From positions 1-60,231 of the forward strand of contig WQYW01000008.1 of NCBI GenBank assembly GCA_009781045.1: DNA of 60,231 nt. Direction: 5' to 3'. Every line of letters begins with the position of its first letter. The stretch's first letter is position 1. Shown here one piece after another: positions 7,950-16,319 of this stretch. The position numbers and the translations under genes are program-made. The stretch comes from Alphaproteobacteria bacterium (GTDB taxonomy: Bacteria; Pseudomonadota; Alphaproteobacteria; Rhizobiales; Xanthobacteraceae). A model generated the notes under the pieces. The model did no database searches, had not been told where the DNA came from, and saw nothing but the letters and a program-made list of their open reading frames with translations.

Positions 7950-9337
7950 CATGGAACTCGCTTCGCCTGCGGCTGATCCTGGGCGGCATTGTCGCCATCG
8001 TCATGGCACTCACCATCGCCGGCCTGTCCCTGGAACTCCTGTTCGAGCGCCATGTCGCCCGCACCATTGCCAGCGATCTTGAGGTCGATCTCAGGCAGTT
8101 GCTCGCCGGGATCGACATTGACGAGAAAGGGCAGCTGGCGCTGACCCAGCCCCCCTCCGACCCGCGCTTCGACATCCCTCTGTCCGGTCTCTACTGGCAG
8201 ATCAGCGACGACCGCGGCCAGCTCTTGCGCTCCCGTTCGCTGTGGGACACGACGATGATACTGGCCCCCGATCGCCCTTTGCCCGGCGAGGTGCACCAGC
8301 ACGAAATCCCGGGGCCCGGCAATACGCGCATGCTGGCAGTTGAACGTGTCGTTCGCCTCACCGCCGGAGATCACAGGATCCTGGTGCGGCTGGCGGTGGC
8401 CACCGATCTGGCGCGGGTGGCGGCCGCAGCCAGTTCTTTCGCCAGGGATCTGACGATTGCGCTCGGGCTTCTGGCCCTGTTCCTGGGCGGAGCGACATCG
8501 GTCCAGGTGGGACTCGGTCTCAGACCGCTCGACCGGCTGCGCCGCGGTGTGGCCGAGATCAGGGCGGGTCGCAGTGACCGGCTGGGATCGCAGGCACCCA
8601 CCGAGGTGCAGCCTCTGGTCGAAGAGGTTAATGCTCTGGTTGAGGCCCAGAAGCGCGAGCTTGAACGCTCGCGCAGCAGAGCGGCCGATCTGGCCCATGG
8701 CCTCAAAACGCCGCTGGCGGCCCTCGCCTCCGACGCGATGCGGCTGCGCGAACAGGGCGAGCACCGGATCGCGGGAGATATCGAGGCGGTGGGCGAGGCC
8801 ATGAGCCGCCATGTCGACCGGGAACTGGCACGGGCGCGCATCGGGGGACGGCAGCGATTTGCTGGCCCAGCGGCGACGGAACTGGCGCCGCTGGTGCAGT
8901 CGCTGATTGCGACACTGGCGCGCACGCCGGACGGCGGCCGCCTTCGCTTCGAGACGGAGATCGCCGACGACATCCGTCTTGTTCTCGATCGCACCGACCT
9001 CGCCGAAGTGCTCGGCAATCTGCTGGAAAACGGCGCACGCCATGCGGCCACAAAGCTGCGCATCACCGCAAAGGCATCCCCTGGCGGACCCGCGATCACG
9101 ATCGAGGATGACGGTCGCGGACTGAGCCCCGAACTTCTGCCCCGCGTGCTTGAGCGCGGCACGCGTCTTGATGAGCGCGGCAAGGGAGCCGGGCTCGGCT
9201 TTGCCATCGTTCAGGACGTTCTGGAGGCCTATGACTGGCAGCTCACACTGGGCGCATCGTCATGGGGAGGATTGAAGGCCATGATTGCGCCGCAAACCGT
9301 CAAGGCAGATCAACAGAGCCAGGAACATGCAGGCTGA
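7946..9337 (+). CDS. PhoQ-like sensor histidine kinase
   Basis: A 463-residue membrane kinase: a membrane span at about residues 10-32, a periplasmic region of about 130 residues, a second span near 168-190, HAMP, a HisKA region with His near 251 in HGLKTPL, and an HATPase domain (LLENGARHA, EDDGRG, GAGLGFAIV). The HGLKTPL variant is typical of the PhoQ-like group. It should phosphorylate the regulator encoded upstream with a 4-base overlap. A gap of 194 bases separates it from the adaptor gene, so a second promoter there is possible. Confidence 0.92.
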   Translation: MTWNSLRLRLILGGIVAIVMALTIAGLSLELLFERHVARTIASDLEVDLRQLLAGIDIDEKGQLALTQPPSDPRFDIPLSGLYWQISDDRGQLLRSRSLWDTTMILAPDRPLPGEVHQHEIPGPGNTRMLAVERVVRLTAGDHRILVRLAVATDLARVAAAASSFARDLTIALGLLALFLGGATSVQVGLGLRPLDRLRRGVAEIRAGRSDRLGSQAPTEVQPLVEEVNALVEAQKRELERSRSRAADLAHGLKTPLAALASDAMRLREQGEHRIAGDIEAVGEAMSRHVDRELARARIGGRQRFAGPAATELAPLVQSLIATLARTPDGGRLRFETEIADDIRLVLDRTDLAEVLGNLLENGARHAATKLRITAKASPGGPAITIEDDGRGLSPELLPRVLERGTRLDERGKGAGLGFAIVQDVLEAYDWQLTLGASSWGGLKAMIAPQTVKADQQSQEHAG

Positions 9338-9531
9338 CAGATGGACGACAGCGCGCGGCAGGGAACCGAATCCGGCAGGGTCCTGCCAAGGATGTGGCGT
9401 GGGCCCCCGATATCTCCGAAGACGTCCTGCTTCCGGTGGCAGCGCAGCGTCCTGCGCTGTGAACCAGCGCCAGGTCGGCCCGGGAAGCCTCAAATTTTCA
9501 CCTCTGGTCTCTGTCTGCCGCAATATCTGCA

Positions 9532-10686
9532 ATGAACACGCCTCACCAGGAACCCTCCCCGATCATGCATCTCCTTTCCCCACCTCGTGCTCTCCTTGCC
9601 GTCCTGGTTGCGATCTTGTGGCTGTCTCTGATCGCGCCGGTTCGTGCTGCCGATGACGAGGTCCGCCTGACGCCGGCACAGATGGCGAATCTGGGTGTCA
9701 GGGTAGCCCGACCAGTATCGAGCAAAATTGATCAGACCCTGCCTTTTCCATCGCAGATCGTGATTCCGATACCGCAATTATGGGTGGTGAGCGCCCCGGT
9801 CTCAGGCATGGTGACAAATCTCGCCATCGCACGTGGCGATCGCCTCAGCGCCGGCCAGGCGCTGGTGACGCTCGAGAGTCCGAGCTTTGTGTCGCTGCAG
9901 CGCGATTATCTCCATGCCATGGCCCAGAACGTTCTGGCCACACAACAGCTCAATCGCAACCAGGCACTGTTCGACGGCAAGGCGGTGCCCCAGCGTGTGC
10001 TTGAGACCAGCCAGGCCGAGGCCCGCCAGGCCCATATCGCGTTCGCGGAGCGCCGGCAGATGCTGCGGCTCGCCGGCATGGCGGATGAGGACATTGCCCG
10101 TCTGGCCGATGAGGTGGCGATCAGCGCCACACTGACGGTGCGGGCGCCACGGGAATCCTATGTGGTCGATATCGGGGTGTCGCCGGGGCAGCGGCTCGAG
10201 CAGGCAGCGGCGATCGTCAAACTGGCGCAGCTGTCGCCGCTCTGGGTCGAGATCGCAGTGCCGGCCGCAAATATGGCTGCCATCCGGATGGGGGCGCGGG
10301 TCGACATCGAAGGCTATAATACGCCGGGCCGGGTCATCATGGTGTCGCAGACCACCGACGCGGCGACCCAGACCGTGATGGTGCGCGCCGAAGTGCCCAA
10401 TCAGGGTCTGCTTCATCCCGGACAGAGTGCGGCAAGTCGCATCAGCTTTGTCTCGCCGGCGGAGAGCGCCTGGGAAATTCCTTATGCCGCGCTGGTGCGG
10501 CGCGGTGAGAACACCTCCGTGTTCGTCGCCATCGACGGCGGCTTTCGTCTGGTTCCGGTGGTGATGCTGGCGGAAGACCAGGACCATGTCGTGGTCTCAG
10601 GTCCGATCAGCAATACCGATGAGGTCGCGGTTGGCGGCATCTCGGCGCTGCGCGGCATCCTGCTCGGACTTGGAGCGGGTCAATGA
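9532..10686 (+). CDS. RND efflux periplasmic adaptor (HlyD/CusB-like)
   Basis: A 384-residue membrane-fusion protein linking the inner-membrane pump to an outer-membrane channel. It has a signal sequence (SPPRALLAVLVAILWLSLIAPVRA), a lipoyl-like hairpin (VVSAPVSGMVTNLAIARGDRLSAGQALVTLESP), an alpha-helical hairpin, and a beta-barrel segment (VRAEVPNQGLLHPGQ). The start is uncertain: an ATG at 9565 (MHLLSPP) has AGGA upstream and gives a more normal signal peptide than the ATG at 9532. The stop overlaps the permease start by four bases. No outer-membrane factor gene follows, so the channel must come from elsewhere. Confidence 0.9.
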   Translation: MNTPHQEPSPIMHLLSPPRALLAVLVAILWLSLIAPVRAADDEVRLTPAQMANLGVRVARPVSSKIDQTLPFPSQIVIPIPQLWVVSAPVSGMVTNLAIARGDRLSAGQALVTLESPSFVSLQRDYLHAMAQNVLATQQLNRNQALFDGKAVPQRVLETSQAEARQAHIAFAERRQMLRLAGMADEDIARLADEVAISATLTVRAPRESYVVDIGVSPGQRLEQAAAIVKLAQLSPLWVEIAVPAANMAAIRMGARVDIEGYNTPGRVIMVSQTTDAATQTVMVRAEVPNQGLLHPGQSAASRISFVSPAESAWEIPYAALVRRGENTSVFVAIDGGFRLVPVVMLAEDQDHVVVSGPISNTDEVAVGGISALRGILLGLGAGQ

Positions 10687-13600
10687 TGCTCCAGCGCCTG
10701 GTCGCATTCGCTCTCGCGCAGCGCCTGTTCGTCACCCTCGGGGTGCTGCTGCTGCTTGGCGCCGGCTTCGTGGTCCTGCCGGGCCTGCCGATTGATGCTT
10801 TTCCGGACGTGTCTCCGGTTCAGGTCAAGATCATCATGAAGGCTCCCGGGCTGACACCGGAGGAGGTGGAGCAGCGCATCACGGTTCCGATCGAACTCGA
10901 ACTCTTGGGGCTTCCCAACAAGAAGATCCTGAGATCGACCACCAAATACGCGCTGGCCGACATCACCGTCGATTTTGAGGACGGCACCGACATCTACTGG
11001 GCGCGCAACCAGGTCTCGGAACGCCTGACCGGAATTTCGCGCGACCTGCCCGAGGGCGTGAGCGGCGGTCTGGCACCGATCACCAGCCCGCTCGGGGAAA
11101 TGTTCATGTTCACGATCGACAGTCCCGAGCTGTCGCTGGCGCAACGCCGGACATTGCTCGACTGGGTGATTCGCCCGGCCTTGCGCACGGTCGCCGGTGT
11201 CGCCGACGTCAACTCCCTCGGCGGCTTTGTCCGCGCCTTCGAAATCGTCCCGGACAATGACGCCCTCGCCGTCCGCGGCATTTCCTTTGATCAGTTCCGG
11301 CGCGCCATTGAGACCAACAGCCGCAATGATGGTGCAGGACGGGTGAACCAGGGAGAGGATGCGGCGCTGGTACGCATCGAGGGCAGCATTCGCGGTATCG
11401 ACGATATCAAGGCCATCGTCGTCGACACCCGTGACGGCATCCCGATCCGCGTCAGCGACGTGGCACGGGTCAAGGTCGGCACCCTCACCCGCTACGGTGC
11501 AGTCACCGCCGACGGCCGTGGCGAAACCGTCCAGGGGCTGGTGCTGGGCCTCAGAGGCGCCAATGCCGGTCAACTGGTGCAGGACGTGCGCCAGCGCCTT
11601 GAGGAACTGAAACCCTCACTGCCGAAAAGCGTGTCGATCAACGTCTTCTATGATCGCAGCCAGCTGGTGGGACGGGCGGTCAGTACGGTGGTTCGCGCAC
11701 TCGCTGAAGCAACCGGCCTGGTCATCGTCCTCCTGCTCCTGTTCCTGGGCAACTGGCGCGCCTCCGTGGTTGTGGCGCTGAGCCTGCCGGTGGCCATCGT
11801 GATGGCGCTGATCGTGATGCGGCTTGCCGGGATGTCGGCCAACCTCATGAGCCTGGGCGGCATCGCCATCGCCATCGGCATGCTGATCGACGCCTTCGTC
11901 GTGGTGGTGGAGAATATCGTCGGCAATCTCGCCAGGCAGCACGAGACCCGCGCCATGCCGCTGCGCCACATCATCTACCGCTCGGTCTGTGAAGTATTGC
12001 AGCCCGTGGCGTCCGGTGTCGTGATCATCATCATCGTCTTTGTGCCGCTTCTCACCTTGCAGGGGCTGGAAGGCAAGCTGTTCATTCCGGTGGCGCTCAG
12101 CATCATCTTCGCCCTTGCCGCCTCGCTGCTGCTGGCGCTCACGGTCATTCCGGTGGCGACCTCCTTCATCCTGAACCAGGCCTCGCACCGCGACCCCTTC
12201 CTGATCCGCGCCGCGGGGCGCCTCTATGCCCCCGCGCTCGACTGGGCGCTCGGCAATGAGCGCAAGGTGATCGCAGCGGCGCTAATCGCCCTGATCGCTG
12301 CCGGGGTCGGCTTCACCTTTCTCGGCAAGACCTTCATGCCGACCATGGACGAGGGCGATGTCATCGTCAGCGTCGAGACCATGCCCGCGGTCAATCTTGA
12401 TGAATCGCTCGCCATCAATGCCCGCCTGCAGAACGCCCTGATGCAGGTTCCCGATGTCGCCGGAATCGTCGCCAGAACCGGTTCCGACGAGATCGGGCTC
12501 GATCCCATGGGGCCGAACCAGACCGACACATTTCTGGTGCTCAAGCCGACAGACCAGCGCAGAGCGCGGACGCGCGAGGCCCTGCTGGCGGAACTTCACG
12601 CCGTGCTGGTTGATTTTCCCGGGATTTCACTAAGTTTCACGCAGCCCATCGACATGCGGGTGCAAGAGATGATCTCTGGCGTGCGCGGCGATGTGGCGGT
12701 GAAGATTTTCGGGCCCGACATCGGCGAACTCAACCGGCTGGCAAAGGAGCTGTCGGCGCTGCTGGAACGCATCCCCGGGGCCAGCGATGTCTACACCACG
12801 CTCAATGAGGGGGCGGAATATTACACGGTTTCAGTCAACCGTCTGGAAGCCGGGCGTCTCGGTCTGTCGGTGGATTCGATTGCGGACTCGCTGCGCACCC
12901 AGATCGAGGGCCGCACCATCGGCACTGCGCTGGAACAGGGGCGCCGCACTCCGATTCTGATCCGTGGCAGCGACACCACCAGAGAGGCGCCGACACAACT
13001 CGCCAGCCTGCCGCTGACGCTGGCTTCCGGACAGCATGTGGCGCTGTCCCAGGTGGCCCGCATCCTGCGACTCGACGGTCCGGTGAAGATCGACCGCGAG
13101 GATGGCGCCCGCATGAGCGTGGTACGCAGCAATGTCGCCGGCCGCGACATGGTGGGTTTCGTCAAGGATGCCCAGGCCCAGGTCGCCAGCGCAATCACCC
13201 TGCCCGACGGCTACCGCATCACCTGGGGCGGACAGTTCGAGAACCAGCAGCGCGCCGCGGCGCGCCTCACCATTGTCGTTCCGGTGGCGATCGGACTGAT
13301 CTTTGTCCTGCTGTTTTCGACCTTCGGTTCGGTCCGTCAGGCCCTGCTGGTGCTGATCAATATTCCCTTTGCACTGATCGGTGGTGTCTTCGCCCTGCTT
13401 CTTGCCCGTGAATATCTCTCGGTGCCCGCTTCCGTCGGCTTCATCGCCCTGCTCGGCATCGCGGTCCTGAATGGCGTGGTGCTGGTGTCGTATTTCAACC
13501 AGCTGCGCGCCCATGGCGTCCCCGAAGCGCGCATCGTGGTCGAGGGGGCGAGGCGCAGACTGCGCCCGGTGCTGATGACCGCCAGCATCACTGCGCTGGG

Positions 13601-13760
13601 TCTCATTCCGCTGCTGCTTGCCAGTGGTCCGGGATCGGAAATTCAACGCCCGCTCGCCATCGTGGTGATCGGGGGGCTGTTGTCCTCGACACTGCTGACC
13701 CTGATCCTGCTGCCGATTCTTTATCGTCGCTTCGGGGGCAGAGAAGGAGCCCGCTCATGA
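10683..13760 (+). CDS. RND efflux permease, heavy-metal type (CusA/CzcA family)
   Basis: A 1025-residue inner-membrane proton-driven pump with two repeats of six membrane spans and large periplasmic loops. The start (VAFALAQRLFV, LPGLPIDAFPDVSPVQV) and the fourth span (GGIAIAIGMLIDAFVVVVEN) are typical of the heavy-metal efflux group, with Asp and Glu as in CusA rather than the DFG pattern of CzcA. A Met lies in the region where CusA has its first cleft methionine (RVQEMISG), but the positions that I align from memory with the other two are Leu or absent, so silver/copper transport cannot be assumed. It follows the adaptor with a 4-base overlap. Confidence 0.94.
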   Translation: MMLQRLVAFALAQRLFVTLGVLLLLGAGFVVLPGLPIDAFPDVSPVQVKIIMKAPGLTPEEVEQRITVPIELELLGLPNKKILRSTTKYALADITVDFEDGTDIYWARNQVSERLTGISRDLPEGVSGGLAPITSPLGEMFMFTIDSPELSLAQRRTLLDWVIRPALRTVAGVADVNSLGGFVRAFEIVPDNDALAVRGISFDQFRRAIETNSRNDGAGRVNQGEDAALVRIEGSIRGIDDIKAIVVDTRDGIPIRVSDVARVKVGTLTRYGAVTADGRGETVQGLVLGLRGANAGQLVQDVRQRLEELKPSLPKSVSINVFYDRSQLVGRAVSTVVRALAEATGLVIVLLLLFLGNWRASVVVALSLPVAIVMALIVMRLAGMSANLMSLGGIAIAIGMLIDAFVVVVENIVGNLARQHETRAMPLRHIIYRSVCEVLQPVASGVVIIIIVFVPLLTLQGLEGKLFIPVALSIIFALAASLLLALTVIPVATSFILNQASHRDPFLIRAAGRLYAPALDWALGNERKVIAAALIALIAAGVGFTFLGKTFMPTMDEGDVIVSVETMPAVNLDESLAINARLQNALMQVPDVAGIVARTGSDEIGLDPMGPNQTDTFLVLKPTDQRRARTREALLAELHAVLVDFPGISLSFTQPIDMRVQEMISGVRGDVAVKIFGPDIGELNRLAKELSALLERIPGASDVYTTLNEGAEYYTVSVNRLEAGRLGLSVDSIADSLRTQIEGRTIGTALEQGRRTPILIRGSDTTREAPTQLASLPLTLASGQHVALSQVARILRLDGPVKIDREDGARMSVVRSNVAGRDMVGFVKDAQAQVASAITLPDGYRITWGGQFENQQRAAARLTIVVPVAIGLIFVLLFSTFGSVRQALLVLINIPFALIGGVFALLLAREYLSVPASVGFIALLGIAVLNGVVLVSYFNQLRAHGVPEARIVVEGARRRLRPVLMTASITALGLIPLLLASGPGSEIQRPLAIVVIGGLLSSTLLTLILLPILYRRFGGREGARS

Positions 13761-14065
13761 CTGAACCGGTCTGCCTGATGATGATCGTGCCGCGCCCGCT
13801 GCGCGACGATCTCCTCGACTATGTCAGCGAGCAGAGCGACCTGATTTCCGGTTTCACCGCCTTTGACGCCGCCGGCCATGGTTCCACCATCCGGCTCCGC
13901 ACCGCCGCCGAGCAGGTCAAGGGCCACGCCGATCAGACCATGGTGCAGATCGTGCTGCCACGTGGCGACGCCGACCAGATGATCGGGCGGATGCAGGCCA
14001 AATTCGCTGGAACCAGGCTGGTCTACTGGATCCTGCCGGTATTGCAGTTCGGCGCCATCGAATAG
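13757..14065 (+). CDS. DUF3240 family protein, pump-associated
   Basis: A 102-residue protein resembling DUF3240, a ferredoxin-like-fold family often encoded behind metal RND pumps and related to PII-like small proteins. Visible features are the opening CLMMIVPRPLRDDLLDYV, a central HGS-containing loop, and a terminal strand pair (TRLVYWILPVLQFGAIE). There is no signal peptide. It overlaps the permease stop by four bases, so it is translated with the pump. Its role in efflux is not established; regulation of the pump or metal sensing in the cytoplasm is an inference from context. Confidence 0.8.
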   Translation: MTEPVCLMMIVPRPLRDDLLDYVSEQSDLISGFTAFDAAGHGSTIRLRTAAEQVKGHADQTMVQIVLPRGDADQMIGRMQAKFAGTRLVYWILPVLQFGAIE

Positions 14066-14261
14066 GCGCGCTGCAGCGCAATTCTGTCGCCACACCCGCC
14101 ACGGAAAGTCTTTGCGGCCTTGCCACCGACCACAGCTTCTGTCTGCGACAGCTGTCTCGTCTGGCGCAGGCAGTGTGCCGTGTCCGCTGTCTGCTTCCCC
14201 TCCCCTTGCCAGAACGCTCAAGCGGCAACGCGGGGCGCGCGCGCACCGCCATTGCGGTCCG
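14066..14261. other. Convergent intergenic stretch
   Basis: This separates the end of the pump operon from the converging small membrane protein gene. GCGCTGCAGCGC occurs shortly after the DUF3240 stop but has no loop or T run, so I do not call a terminator. Confidence 0.3.
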
Positions 14262-14576
14262 TCATCGTGCTCTTGAGTTGCGCCCGGTCTCGGCCGCGGC
14301 AAACAGTTGGCCCAGAGCCACCGAAAGCCCATTCCTGGTCCGGACCCGCCTTGTGATCCTTCTCTTCGGCTCGCAGCCATTCCCCCCTTGCGCGCGGCAG
14401 TGCAGCCGACCGATGCCGTCCAGCAATGCCTTCTGCGGGATCCGGAAAGTCTTCCCGATTGCATTCTGGCCCGACAATACTCCTTCATCCCCATCGGAGC
14501 GTGTGGCAAGCACAGCAAAGCAGGCGAACAGTGCTGCAATGATGACGCCGAAAACAAAGAGAGGAAAGATGCTCAT
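14262..14576 (-). CDS. Small single-span membrane protein with basic tail, unknown function
   Basis: A 104-residue product starting MSIFPLFVFGVIIAALFACF, which is one membrane span with a short N-terminal side, followed by a soluble part rich in Arg (for example PKRRITRRVRTRN). AGAGGAGGTTCAA precedes the ATG at 14576, a near-perfect ribosome binding site at ideal spacing, which decides this start over one 48 bases upstream and is the main reason to call the gene. A plausible promoter lies about 80 bases upstream. I recognise no family. The C-terminal half has low complexity, so the true stop could differ if the sequence has a frameshift. Confidence 0.6.
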   Translation of the reverse strand: MSIFPLFVFGVIIAALFACFAVLATRSDGDEGVLSGQNAIGKTFRIPQKALLDGIGRLHCRAQGGNGCEPKRRITRRVRTRNGLSVALGQLFAAAETGRNSRAR

Positions 14577-14654
14577 TTGAACCTCCTCTGCACGTCGCGG
14601 TCCCGGTCGAAGCCGCCACAGCATGGCACCGCAGAATGCCGGCAGCAGTGAGGC

Positions 14655-14684
14655 GATATAGTGGCGCAGTTACTATTCTGTAAA
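14655..14684 (-). promoter_or_regulatory. Candidate promoter for the small membrane protein gene
   Basis: On the minus strand TTTACA (14679-14684) and TATATC (14655-14660) are 18 bases apart, giving 5/6 and 4/6 matches to housekeeping -35 and -10 boxes. The predicted transcript would have a leader of about 70 bases ahead of the strong ribosome binding site. Confidence 0.42.
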
Positions 14685-15221
14685 AAAGGGATGAACGCCG
14701 GGCAGCCAGTGAGCTGCGGGCGGCCGCCGTGATCTCTCACCTGTCTCACGATGGTGCAGGTTTGCCGGTTCCATTCCGTCAGGCCGGTTCGACCTGCCGG
14801 ATCGGCGGTCGGGAGTCGGGGCGCTTTTGCTCTGGCTCAACATCCGAAGGTCATACCGGCTCGCGATATCGGCGTCAGTCATCCTCCGAAAGCCACATCG
14901 ACGAGCCGCCATTGCTGCACTGCGCCATCCCGGGCCATCCCTCACTATGGCCTCACCTTCTGTGACGCGACGCATCGAACATGCTGCGGCGCTCGTGCAC
15001 AGCGCAGGCACTGACTTCGGGTGACTGGCGAGCGGCTGACCGCGAAGTGAAGATCTGAGGATGCGACTCCGGGTGGCGCGTGCGCGCCCCGCAACCTGCC
15101 ATCCGTATCGCGGACCGCAGGACGCCGGCGGCCCCCAATGGCTCGAGAGTCGCGATGCCCGGTTCCAGCACCACAAGGAGAGGTCCGCCGCTCGATCTGC
15201 TCCACGCCTTGCGCCGCAGCA
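14685..15221. other. Intergenic stretch without a recognisable gene
   Basis: Several short frames overlap here on both strands, but none has a ribosome binding site, a known motif or a stable compositional pattern. I see no repeat or terminator that stands out. Confidence 0.4.
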
Positions 15222-15767
15222 TTAACGGACTTCGCCGCCCATCCCCCCCTGGACAGACTCTGTGTCGCCTGAGCATAGCGATTTCCCAGGCATCAAAGCC
15301 AACTTGCGTGCCCGGGAAGGCGATCCGCTTTCAAGCAGTTTCAGCAGACAGCGCAGACAGCCCTCACGGTTCTTCGCCGACATCCATTTCGGCAAGCTCT
15401 CCAGCTCCGCGCGGTCGGCCACGTCGCGAACGGCCCTGATACGACGCGGTCCGGAAAGCCATTCAATCAGAAACACGAGGTGCTCCCGGTTCCTCGCCCA
15501 AAGGCGATGGCCTTTGAACGAAGCCGCATACCACAACTCATAGCGGCAGGGATCGGAAGGGCCGAAATCTTTCGAATAGCCACACTGCGCGCACAGGATA
15601 CGCCTCACACCATGTCGGACCAGAGCCTCCCTGTAGGTGCCCCTGCTTCCGGCCGCCACCATCAGGGCTGTCGCCTGTTGCCCGCATCCCGGGCATCTGA
15701 CGGCGTATTCGACGCCGTGCGGGCTGGTGCCTTTCGCAGCGCAAGACCTATTGTTGTTCGCAGACAC
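15222..15767 (-). CDS. Zinc-ribbon protein behind the hydrogenase operon, unknown function
   Basis: A 181-residue protein with two CxxC knuckles (CPGCG near residue 25, CAQCG near 59) forming a TFIIB-type zinc ribbon, followed by GHRLWARNREHLVFLIEWL and a downstream LPKWMSAKNREGCLRCLLKLLE. This layout resembles a family annotated only as TFIIB-type zinc-ribbon-containing protein, where a related LWA.N..HL...SAKNR pattern recurs; that is from memory. The GTG start at 15767 lacks a good ribosome binding site, so the true start may be slightly different. It lies 36 bases behind hoxW on the same strand and is probably cotranscribed, but a role in hydrogenase function is not shown. Confidence 0.75.
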   Translation of the reverse strand: MSANNNRSCAAKGTSPHGVEYAVRCPGCGQQATALMVAAGSRGTYREALVRHGVRRILCAQCGYSKDFGPSDPCRYELWYAASFKGHRLWARNREHLVFLIEWLSGPRRIRAVRDVADRAELESLPKWMSAKNREGCLRCLLKLLESGSPSRARKLALMPGKSLCSGDTESVQGGMGGEVR

Positions 15768-15803
15768 AGCTGGTGCACAGCCAATCGACTGCCCGCTCCT
15801 CGT

Positions 15804-16319
15804 TCACTTCGTTGAGGGCTTCGTCTCCCGCTCCCCGAGCTGTCGCGCCGTCTCCCGCCAGCGCGCCACATCGGGCGCGGCACAGAGATCTTTCAGGAGC
15901 AGCCAGGTTTCTTCCAGGCGCACGCTGGCACCTGCGCTCAGGCCCTCACGCACGGAAAAATCCTCCCCGCGCACGGCAAGCACGAAGCAAGGCGGAGGCG
16001 ATCGGCCTTGGGATTTGACATAGACATCAAGCACATCGGCGGGTTCAAGGGCATGGCTGGAGGGCTTGCTCCTGGCGCCCTCGGCAAACACTTCCAGAAA
16101 TGCAATTCCCACATCCTGGTGCTTTTCCGCCGCATCAACAAACAGGGCAAGATCGGCATCCACCAGGTCAAGCGCATGTTCAATCTGGAACTGGAAATCC
16201 TCGATTGTGGTGACACCGGCAAATTGCGCCTGCTCCAGACGATTAAGGAGGATGACGCCCAAAGCATCATCCCCCCGACTGGTGTTGCCACACGCCAATA
16301 CGGTCAGCCGCAAGCTCAA
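15804..16319 (-). CDS. hoxW: Hydrogenase maturation endopeptidase HoxW
   Basis: A 171-residue member of the HycI/HoxW protease family, which trims the C-terminus of the large subunit once nickel is inserted. The N-terminus has the family pattern LACGNTSRGDDALG, with a metal-binding acidic residue near Asp17, and a later FVDAAEKHQDV contains the conserved Asp and His. Length matches HoxW of NAD-linked hydrogenases. The start overlaps the hoxH stop by four bases, which fits its dedicated role on the HoxH product. Confidence 0.93.
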   Translation of the reverse strand: MSLRLTVLACGNTSRGDDALGVILLNRLEQAQFAGVTTIEDFQFQIEHALDLVDADLALFVDAAEKHQDVGIAFLEVFAEGARSKPSSHALEPADVLDVYVKSQGRSPPPCFVLAVRGEDFSVREGLSAGASVRLEETWLLLKDLCAAPDVARWRETARQLGERETKPSTK

